Assembly (NCBI GenBank): GCA_037389465.1
Contig: JAZARR010000098.1
Span: 40,435 to 104,434 of the forward strand
Reading direction: 5' to 3'
Origin: Baylisascaris procyonis
Taxonomy: Eukaryota; Nematoda; Chromadorea; Rhabditida; Ascarididae
Length of the DNA stretch: 64,000 nt
In this document: positions 55,645-64,000 of the stretch, one piece after another
Layout: each line of letters begins with the position of its first letter
Numbering within the stretch: the first letter of the stretch is position 1
The notes under the pieces: model-generated
Databases searched by the model: none
What the model was told of the DNA's origin: nothing
Seen by the model: the letters and a program-made list of their open reading frames with translations, nothing else
Program-made: the position numbers and the translations under genes

Positions 55645-55805
55645 ATGGAGCACAATAACAAAATTGATATAAAAAGAGCGTCCAATAAAATAAAAACAAT
55701 CTCCGAGCCTTCAGATTCTACGGAGACCTCACGGAACGGAAAATTCGGACAACTTTGTCTAGGCAGCATTGCCCACGAAGGATTTTTGCATCAACATACG
55801 AAACA
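55645..55805 (+). CDS. Candidate first exon of the downstream gene
   Basis: ATG followed by a polar, Lys/Ser-rich peptide (MEHNNKIDIKRASNKIKTIS, then EPSDSTETSRNGKFGQ) up to a possible donor ACA|GTTAGT. The composition looks coding, but I could not find a phase-compatible path to the DCX exons. Confidence 0.28.
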
Positions 55806-57974
55806 GTTAGTCGATAAACAATGCAGCGCTCCAGCTGAAGCACTCAATTAATAAAGCTGACATTTTCGAAAACACAATCTAAACTAAGGGCGCATTCGAC
55901 AAAGTATCACTGATAAAGCTGACTATTGAGCAGCATTATTTCTCCGTTGACACATGGGCAACTCCACCCGAAACACTTCCATTTCCGTGAAGTGAATTAT
56001 TTGCAAACTTCTGGATGCTCATGAAGTGGTCAGAAGTAGAAAGAATTAAAAATCAACAAATATAAGGAAAGTTCATCCGAAATTACGAAATTCTCGGAAT
56101 GTTTGGCTTTTTTATAATGAAGGAAGCGTTTTGCTAGACCACAGTGAAGGATGTTTCGTCGTGAAGACTTCATAAACAACTTGCAGAATGTGGTGTCGAA
56201 TATCAGCTTGTTGAACAGGCTGTCACAAACTCTTCTTCTATTCACTAGGACATCTTTCCAGGCGATACACTTGACATCGTGATTGTACGATTCACTCCGC
56301 ACGCTCTACTAAACGAACTGTGCAGCCATACAAGTACAGCCTAGTGCGTAAAATATTTTCGGAAATATTCGAAACAATATCGCTGATCGTTCGCACTATC
56401 TGGTGAGTATTGAAGTAGATTAAATCCAAATATATTTGAAAATTCGCCTCAGCAGTTGCTATTGGTTATCATGGTCTCAATTATCTCATCTCTGTGTTAG
56501 AGTGTAGAGAGTTAGGAATTGCATCTCCAAGAGAAACAGATATCGACGAAATTGTTCCCATGGTAAGATGGCAGAAAATGTCCTTCGAGATATTGGGCAG
56601 TGTTTTCTAGTAAGTACTCTATCGCATGGCCTTCAGTAAGTGATTTTCTGAAACGATTTTATGTAAAATTGTTCTCAATCAGAATCTCGGATTTATTGCA
56701 TCCGCTGCCTCCAGTATTTCTTGAGGTAGCTTAATTTGACAGCAGCATTTTGCGATTTTTGAGCTAGTACATAGTGCCTAACGCTCATCAAAGGAAATAT
56801 GAGAACCAAGGTCCCATTGCACTTTGAAATCTCCGTCTGAATCTGGAGCAGTGACGTTAGCAGTGCGCGGTAATGGTGGGCTTTTTCCTTTGACTTCGAG
56901 AACCTCCTGCTTGAGCAAATTACCTGCATCCTCCCATGAGCCATCCAGCTTTCAGGTTGGTCCAACAAGCTCTGTTGGACTTAAGTGAAACCTGATCCGT
57001 TGACAAGCATGTATGTGTATGACTATTGTCCTGATTTTCTTTTATGGCATAACGAGGCGAATATCCTGCATTGGCACCACCTCGGGCTAGGAGTGCGTTT
57101 TAGTACTAGAGAACTGCATCTTTCAAACATTAAGTTAATATTAAACCATCCCAACAGGGGGTTTCCTATAAGCTTCTTTTGAGAACCTGATTTTTTATGA
57201 TCAAGCCATTCCTAGTCTCATTGAGTATGAAATGACAACCATCTGATACGATTCAAAATGAAGAAAATGCATAGCGGAAAAGGGCAGTTGGAACGTTGTC
57301 CTGAGGCAATGCTTTATTCCTCATGAACTCCTCATGAACTCATGAATTAGGAGAATGCTATTCTTTTGTCAAAAATAAATTCTATTTTAATATATGGGAT
57401 CTGCTAGGGAATACACCAACATCCTAAGAACGTTTGGCTAAGGACGCCAAGTATTCAGAGACGCCAGTAGACAGTTAAATTGGTGGCTGTATTCCGGACT
57501 ACTCGGTTACTCGAAACACTCGAAACACAGTTTGTTCCCGCACTTTCCATTTCGAAGATGTCTTTGTGGAATTTGATACTTATAGTGCACTCTGCTGTGT
57601 GACCGCATGTTCGCTAACTAACAGCTATGAACTCTATTTATAATGCATTTATCCACCAAGCTCGAACACAGCTATGAAGCCGAAAAGCAGGAGTTTTTTC
57701 AACACGCTGGTATCTATTTTACTCCGATCAAGTGGCAAAATCATGAAAGAATTATTAAATATTCTGAAAGTGTAATAGGAATTTCAGGAAATCTGGCAGT
57801 ATGAACTCCTCACTTATAAAATCAGTTTTAAACTACAGTATTTGCAGCCACTGACAACGGTTCAACCGCAATACGCCAATATGCAGCAACTCCTCATTAT
57901 TGTTCAAAATTTATTGCTACTTTAATGAGCGTTTAATCAATCTAGCGTTCGCAATCTGTGAGAATTGCTGCCAG
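55806..57974. other. Unresolved 5' region of the DCX gene
   Basis: AT-rich DNA apart from one exon-like piece at 56,501-56,562 (acceptor TCTGTGTTAG, donor ATG|GTAAGA, peptide CRELGIASPRETDIDEIVPM). A further acceptor-like site at about 57,786 opens a frame starting EIWQYELLTYK. I could not link these by phase. Confidence 0.35.
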
Positions 57975-58152
57975 TTAAAATTCGGTTTTTAGCACCAGGT
58001 GCATACGACCCCTATAATCGTGTATCTTATTTGGAAATAAACAAATCGAAACGGGGAGATGGTGAGAGGCCGGAAAATGAAAGAATATATAACCGCCCAC
58101 CACCGACTGTCAAGAAAATTTTTCTCAAGCCGAACGGAGATGCCAGATTCAG
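57975..58152 (+). CDS. DCX gene exon a (linker and start of domain)
   Basis: Acceptor TGCTGCCAG (or TTTTTAG ending at 57,992, same frame), donor TTCAG|GTATTT. Encodes APGAYDPYNRVSYLEINKSK, a Pro-rich linker (YNRPPPTV) and KKIFLKPNGDARFR, the first strand of the DCX fold. Confidence 0.68.
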
Positions 58153-59794
58153 GTATTTATGGTGTAATGTACATTTGAACTTTCATATCTGTGTATTCCT
58201 TGCCAAAAATTAGTTTCCTTTACTGGAATGATGAAGAAAATATTCACCTGTAGGAGTCCTCGGGAGAAGTAAAACGGCTCTAAATAAGAAAGCGGCATTG
58301 ACTTTCTGAGATCCTGTAGTCAATATTTGTAAGCTTCAGATTCTCCGAGAGGGTGGGGCGAAATAGCTGATCAAGCGCTGAAGATACCAAAATCGCCCTC
58401 CTCTCACTGCTTACAAGCAGTGGAAGCCTGTCGGCTTCCAGATCGCCTTGAGCGTTTAAGGACACGGAGGACGCGCTCAAGCGAATTGTCATATCCGTCC
58501 TTGTAACACTGAGTGCAGCCTACACATGAGAATGGTTTGACTCAAGTTGTGAGAAGAGAGGGAATTTGGCATTGTGAACGCTGCTTCAGAATAGGACCGA
58601 GAGCACTGCGACTTACAGTTTCGTTACTTCAGGCCAAGATTATTCGTATGGCGCGTTTGGAGAATCCCACAGCTTGAAAGCCTTATCAAGGAAGCAGGGG
58701 AATTCTTGGGCTTCGAACAGGGCGTTGCTGAACGTCTATATGATCTCAAAGGTCATCTCATTGACGACGAAGATCAAATCCATGACGGCAATACGTATAT
58801 TGTCGCTGGCAGTGAACCACTTGACTTGGGGTGAGTTGATCAAAGTTGTCAAAGCTTCGTAATCTTTGCATTATTCCAGTGGTGCCAACTATAGCCTCCA
58901 GGTGTTGCTTTCGAATGCATATGAAATCATAAATAAAGCCGAGTGCAATCTCGACGAGAACAGATTAAGGTGCAACAAGCTAATTCAATTTGCTGTCGCC
59001 TTCTACAATCATCGTTCACCGATATATTTATTTGCCAAAATATTTCTGTGGTCTGTATATGAGCTGTCACACGAAAAATTTTCTTAAAAATTTTTACACC
59101 TGCTGCTAAATTTTGCTAAGGTTCATTGCTTATATGAAGATTTGCCAATCCCTGCAAAATTTATAATTTAAAACCATTCAAATGAATATGTTCCTGATTC
59201 ATGAAGGGCAACGACACCGTAGTTTCTAAACATTTCTTGATGATCTACTTTTACTTGTTTTTGGAGGCACAAAAGAGTAAAACCGTTGTGAGGTTGGAAC
59301 TAGAGCGGCGCCAAATGGCGTGCCCGATTCTCAGTTTCTTGGAATGCCTGAACACTCAAAATGTACAGTTCACTGTAATCACTGAAACTGGCTTTTATTG
59401 GCGGTTCTCCCATTTTAGATCCCCGTCCCCTACCCTCCCCGTGGATCACTCGTTAGGCACGAGGCTCGATCATTACGAGCGATCTTGCTTAACTTCATTT
59501 GGCCGAACCTTTGATGGGATGCGATGCTTCAGAGCTATGATCTTCTGATGTGTAGCCTTTATTAAGCAGGTCACTGTAAGGACTGTTTTCGAGTTTTCTC
59601 GAAACACTTGGTTACAAAGAAATTATGCCTTTGGGCGACGCTTTTGCAACACTCCCTCGAGGGGCATCACATTATGTATGTTCTGTGTGCTATGATAATG
59701 GACCAGTGTTCATTGTTTATCGATTGCGCCACCGCTCTCCGTCTTGTTTGGCTACTTGGACTTTCGCTGTACCAACTATTTCTCGTTCTAATTC

Positions 59795-59853
<59 letters not shown>

Positions 59854-62800
59854 ACTTATTTGCCCATTTGGACGCTCTATACGATCTCACTTTTTTGCGT
59901 TGCACATCTGGTTCCAGTTCTTTTCTCGTCCATTGCTAGCTGACCACTATGTTGATTATCTTAAGCATCGTCGCAAGCTACAAATCGTGTTCTCTGAAGT
60001 CAGAGTTTCGTAAATCCACGTGTGCATATCATAGCACATTCAGTACTTCGCTATACTTGCTTTATGGTATGTTAGTCTCTCTTGATATCTTCGTAACTGA
60101 CATCGGCATAAGCATACATTTGCTTCTGGAAGCTTCCACACTCTCGGCTTCTGGAAGCTTCCACACTCTCGGCTTCTGGAAGCATCCATACTCTCGAAGT
60201 TTCTGGTAGCATCCAACGTCCGAGAAGGATGGCGAGGCCTAGTATAGATGACAATAATTTGAAGCGGCGGATAAAATAATTGTTTCCTTGAATAAACTCA
60301 ATATGAGGCAAAATATGTTACTGTCTATAAAATCATCTCCTCGGTGATTTAGTTTCGCTTCATGTACCTTCGGATATATTTTGGTCAGCTGAAAATGATA
60401 ACTGCCCGAAAGGGACGTGACATCTGTCTCTGAGATGAGCAATGTTGCCGCAGATGCCCATTAGAAACATCGAAATTCCGCACGTACGTCGTTACATGGC
60501 GCTTCTCTCCCTCTCTCTCCACTCTCCCGCTCCCCTCCGCTGAGTCCCTCGTGTACATCAGCTTACACAACCATGAAAATGCCGTTAACAGTACGCTCGC
60601 GTTAACACTAGACCGACGAAGTACCTGATCAATGTGGTCTATTCGTATTCTATAGCTGCAACCAACATTACTATCCCACGGACGGCGCTAGCCACTAAAT
60701 TCAGGACATTCAAAGAAATTCCTATCTAACCGAACTTTGCGGCCACTGCAAGACGCGTGAGCACACAAACTTTTCCTCCTCTTTCAAGTTTTTTCTTCCG
60801 CAAATCATCTGCTGTGTGATAATCTCAAACGAAAAAAATGCAGCACCAGTGGGGAGCATATGTCTCCAAATGTTTGCTGTATTCGAAATGCAAACACCAT
60901 CAATAAATCGCATATGATTTATAAATTCTTTCGTTGCACAAGGTTCTCTAATACATTCGGAAAGAAAGCCTTTTTCTGACAGGAAGAGCGATTGGTCGAA
61001 ATTAGCCATATCAGCGACCGATACAGCTACGAGCCGTACTTTCACTACTGCGAATTCCAAGTCCGCCGATACGGTTGCTGGAAAGGAAGCAAGTCAACGT
61101 CCTTTCACAGTGGAGTGCGCCAACGTCAAGGGAACGAAATCGGATGACAGTAACCGCAGATGTCAGTTAGCGCCAATAATAACAGTACGAACTTTATTAC
61201 CGATGCTCTAATTTTCAGCGCTTGTGGCTGCCATGATAAGACATATTCCAGCTCATCTCCATATTTCTGAAAATTTGTGGCATCTCAATGGACATTATTT
61301 TGCAGGCCACTGTATTCTAATGTGTTGCAATACTAGCTTTCTCCTATTTACGTTTGCAATTATTTCGGTGATGCAATTTTATAATAGAAAATTTTCGAAT
61401 ATGCTGAGTGAGCACAGATCGAATGATTTTTGCAGAATTCATAGTGAACGAATGAGTGAACAGGATTCTATACTGAGCACGCATCAGTTTTTTAGTTGAA
61501 TTTCACTGCAGTCTTCTTGCGAAGGAACTTCCTACAAATGTCCGGTGGCAAAAAGATTCGTGACTGTTCCGATGGACTTTTCTTTCAGGGAAGTTATCGA
61601 AGGATGAAGGCATTTGAAATAACATCAATCTCCTTCCACTCGAAAAAAGACTATCAATTTGGACTTTTTAGGCAATATATAAATTATTTTAGTTTTACGC
61701 GGAGCCGACGATGCTTATTCAGTTGTGACGAAAATCGATGGAAGTGGTAGCAACTGGCGAGACGAGTTCAATGAGGCACCACCAAAACCGCATGAATCAA
61801 TCAGTAGCGGATTCGGCTATATCAGTGCGTTCGAGGAGAGCGACGAAGGAACCGTCGTTGGTTCCGCCAGAAGTTACCTTCAAAAACGAAAAAGTACTAG
61901 GATCTACAGATTTCTGCTTATGACAAAAATTTATTAGCGCATAAAAACATTTGCTATTATTTATTAGTGAGGCTAAAACGAGAGATCCCGTTATGTTAAA
62001 CGTTTTAGGAAGAAATACGGGGGGAAGCATTAGATATGGGCGAAAAAAAACATCAGCGGTATTTATTTGTTGATGAATATTAGCAATTTTAGAAGGCAAA
62101 AAGTAAAGATAGTGTTTGCATGAGAAATGATTTGCACATAAAGTCTTGGAAAGAATGAAGAAAATATGTAGACCATCTCAAAGGATGGATAATGAGATGG
62201 ACATGCTTAAAAGCAGTTTTTTGGGGGGACAAAAAAGCGACTGACGTTTCCGTTTTCAAAGAGAAGAGATAGTAATTGAGGATTGCAAAAAACGATCGAC
62301 ATTTAAAAAAAATAAGATTTCTGCTCACCATTAATCACTGCAATAAAATATAACATACATAAATGCACTCGTTCAATAGGCTCATCACTGATACAAACTA
62401 ATACTCATATCATTGAGTGCTTCAGAACGAGACGCAAGTTCAAGGTCTGCCAATTTGCGTTTACAAGATGTGTCTAGTAGAACTGACAATAGTGAAAGTG
62501 AATTCGCTCAAGCAAGTGAGAAGAATGAACGCGATCGCGAACGGTTGGTTCCCCATTTATGTTCGCAATTTCGTTTGATAGTCATAACAAAGGACGGTTG
62601 AAATTAGGGTTCATGGGAAAAAATGTATACAAACTAGATATTTCTCTCTGATGCGTTCTCAGATTTCTTCCGTTAGTAATGAGCGTTCAATGTGTGCTGC
62701 TTTGTTAGATGAAGTCTTGATGAACTGAAATAAAAGAACGCTGAAATCCTTAAGATGAAAATTAAGAGTGATTTTGGAATTTCTAACAGTCAGATTCATA

Positions 62801-63351
62801 ACACTTTTACGGTAAGAAAAATCCTGCAAAGGTCAAAAAATATTTGGTGAAATGGGGAATACTGTTATTGCATATAAGTTTACACGCACGCGTGTGAGCA
62901 CAGGTGCACATATTTAGCGAGCTGTTATGTTTCATTTGAAGGTCTTATTCCAGCAGGAGAATTTCTTCAATCTTTTAATTGTCATCAGCTGAAATTTTAC
63001 TTTTGTTGTATAAAGGGGAATGAGTTCATACCAGAGGTACTGTCGGTCACCTTGAATCTTCGAAGAGTGGTTATATTTATGAGCCGTCTGCAGAAAGGAA
63101 AAACTTATTTTGTTGATCATTTGGATCAAAGACGTCCACATTAAAAAGTGTATGTTCTGCGCAAACGCTGAGGAATATCTGCTCACGATCTGCATCAAAA
63201 AATCAGTTCTTCGTGTGTTTCTTGGCCGTACGCTTATCTTGCCTCATGGGCAACAATACTATTGCAGGCAATCAAACTCAAAGCGTCGATCAAAGGCCGA
63301 TAAAATTTATAATCGCAGAGACCAAACACATCCTGACGCCTATATTATCTA
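57975..63351 (+). CDS. Doublecortin-domain protein, partial (5' unresolved, 3' open)
   Basis: DCX domains bind microtubules and regulate their stability, typically in neurons and cilia. The single domain here is assembled across two exons. It starts at KKIFLKPNGDARFR, with the family's K.I.....NGD pattern, and continues through QLESLIKEAGEFLGF and AERLYDLKGHLIDDEDQI to DGNTYIVAGSEPLDL, with the family's LY...G..I....I.DG..YV..G.E pattern. It is about 80 residues, normal for the family. Downstream exons encode Ser/Asp/Arg-rich sequence. Phases agree across all seven modelled exons (about 345 residues), and the last donor (GTAAGT at 63,352) implies more exons beyond the window. No kinase domain is visible, so a DCLK/ZYG-8 type protein is not supported. 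Same strand as the TMC gene, about 3.7 kb downstream, too far for a classic operon spacing. Confidence 0.7.
58633..58830 (+). CDS. DCX gene exon b (core of domain)
   Basis: Acceptor TTACTTCAG completes Arg from exon a. Encodes LFVWRVWRIPQLESLIKEAG, then VAERLYDLKGHLIDDEDQIH and DGNTYIVAGSEPLDLG. Donor GGG|GTGAGT. This holds most of the DCX consensus. Confidence 0.82.
58880..58969 (+). CDS. DCX gene exon c (alternative terminal exon possible)
   Basis: Acceptor GCATTATTCCAG in phase with exon b. Encodes GANYSLQVLLSNAYEIINKA up to a donor at TTAAG|GTGCAA that fits exon d. Without splicing the same frame runs to TAA at 59,087, which would give a short DCX-only isoform. Another in-frame GT lies at 58,902. 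Confidence 0.4.
59799..59850. repeat. (TA)n microsatellite
   Basis: A perfect TA run of about 52 bp, within the intron that follows DCX exon c. Confidence 0.98.
60119..60215. promoter_or_regulatory. Tandem heat-shock-element-like cluster
   Basis: About four decaying copies of a 25-bp unit. Copies 1 and 2 each contain TTCTGGAAGCTTC (60,124-60,136 and 60,149-60,161), a perfect three-block TTCnnGAAnnTTC element as bound by HSF trimers. Copy 3 (60,174-60,186) has ATC as its third block, and copy 4 (from 60,201) is degenerate. The intervening text is CACACTCTCGGC. Confidence 0.8.
60983..61149 (+). CDS. DCX gene exon d (tail, tentative)
   Basis: Acceptor TTTTTCTGACAG, donor GACA|GTAACC. The chosen frame encodes KSDWSKLAISATDTATSRTF and then EASQRPFTVECANVKGTKSD. 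A second frame is also open here, so the frame choice depends on phase agreement with exons c and e. Confidence 0.42.
61693..61893 (+). CDS. DCX gene exon e (tail)
   Basis: Acceptor AATTATTTTAG. Encodes LRGADDAYSVVTKIDGSGSN, then WRDEFNEAPPKPHESISSGF and SAFEESDEGTVVGSARSYLQ. Strongly coding-like composition. Donor AAAA|GTACTA gives the phase for exon f. Unspliced, the frame stops at TAG 61,937, with an AATAAA at about 62,342. Confidence 0.58.
62426..62543 (+). CDS. DCX gene exon f (tail)
   Basis: Acceptor GAGTGCTTCAG. Encodes RDASSRSANLRLQDVSSRTD and SESEFAQASEKNERDRE, a Ser/Arg/Glu-rich stretch. Donor ACG|GTTGGT fits exon g; otherwise the frame stops at 62,601. Confidence 0.5.
63268..63351 (+). 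CDS. DCX gene exon g (basic tail, not terminal)
   Basis: Acceptor ACTATTGCAG, strong donor CTA|GTAAGT. Encodes QSNSKRRSKADKIYNRRDQT and HPDAYII in phase with exon f. The next exon would lie beyond the window. Confidence 0.5.
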
Positions 63352-63385
63352 GTAAGTTTTTTTCCAGCGTTCAGCACTATATGTG

Positions 63386-63399
63386 TATATATATATATA

Positions 63400-63445
<46 letters not shown>
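63386..63445. repeat. (TA)n microsatellite, interrupted
   Basis: A TA run with one ACGC interruption near 63,399, starting 34 bp after the last recognised exon. Confidence 0.97.
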
Positions 63446-63448
<3 letters not shown>

Positions 63449-63589
63449 TTGTTGAAATAAAATCCAGGTAGACATTAGGGCTTTGTATCCTCAGTTCTTC
63501 CCATGTTCCTCATAGTTTCATATAGTCCCTTCTTTCTATATGGTGTACGTGTTTTTTCGGTGTCTCTTTCTTGGAGTAATGCTTGTGTG

Positions 63590-64000
63590 TTTATCTATAT
63601 ATTTGAGGTGTCACTCTCGTATGGGAGTGTATAAGAGGGTGTATACAGCATAGCACGGAGCAGTCGGTTAAGCATTGGAAAGAGGGTAAGCTTAATGGTG
63701 AAGGAGGCGGTGGGGGATTTGATTTGGTGCGAGGTGTTTGTGGTGTATGGTGCAGGAGAGGGAGGTGTGCATGTCCATGTGGGGCACCGTGTGCGGTCTG
63801 TTTCAGTTTGGCATGCGTGTAGGACACTGTGGTGCGTTTAGGGCATCATGTGTGGTCCGTTTCAGCTGGTGTGGTATAGATTCCGTTTGGCATATGTGTG
63901 TGGGAGGGTGCGATATGTGTGGTATTTATGGGGGTGGAGGGGAGCGGAGTGCGTGCGTGTATGTATGTCTGTTGCGCGTGTGGGGGTGGCTTGTGATATG
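63590..64000. repeat. GT-rich low-complexity tract
   Basis: The + strand is strongly T/G-rich with many GTGTG, GGGTG and GTATG words and recurring phrases (GTGTGGTCCGTTTCAG-like near 63,790 and 63,850). No coding potential is apparent. Cut by the window edge. Confidence 0.75.

Noticed and set aside
59667..59943. ORFs encoding poly(YI) on both strands
   Set aside because: Translation of the (TA)n microsatellite.

Overview
The window looks like nuclear DNA of a nematode, most likely a rhabditid or strongylid (clade V) worm. Introns end in the extended nematode acceptor TTTCAG, donors are mostly GTAAGT or GTGAGT, intergenic DNA is AT-rich, and the main gene encodes a protein very close to Caenorhabditis TMC-1. 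I cannot name the species. No rRNA, tRNA, CRISPR array or intact transposase was recognised.

Region 1 (1-14,030) is one uninterrupted satellite array cut by the left window edge. It is built from 5-bp units (TCGNN, usually read as a 10-bp CGAATCGGGT-like pair) and carries kilobase-scale higher-order duplications. The clearest places 1-1430 again at 3347-4776. Because 5 is not a multiple of 3 and the units rarely create stops, both strands carry long, meaningless overlapping ORFs. The array also contains a distinctive hairpin-forming island and a 231-bp duplicated segment at its right edge.

Region 2 (14,031-26,640) is AT-rich single-copy DNA with no gene I can name. Some exon-like minus-strand ORFs are noted as rejected.

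Region 3 (26,692-54,279, + strand) is one large gene for a TMC (transmembrane channel-like) protein, the pore subunit of the mechanotransduction channel. I reconstructed 29 exons, and their splice phases agree throughout from the ATG to the stop (about 1470 residues). Exons 3-20 are well supported by family similarity. Exons 1, 2, 11 and 21-29 rest on splice signals, phase and composition. The long cytoplasmic tail is Ser/Arg/His-rich and is encoded mainly by exons whose lengths are multiples of three. It ends in NTYV, a class I PDZ-ligand pattern.

Region 4 (about 55,600 to beyond the right edge, + strand) holds a gene with one doublecortin (DCX) domain followed by a low-complexity charged tail. 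Its 5' end is unresolved and its 3' end probably lies outside the window. A tandem cluster of heat-shock-element-like sites (60,119-60,215) lies within or just upstream of it. The right edge is an AT microsatellite followed by GT-rich DNA.

Functionally, TMC proteins act with TMIE and a CIB/CALM-1 calcium-binding partner in mechanosensory cells, and DCX proteins bind microtubules. That these two neighbours share a role is speculation.
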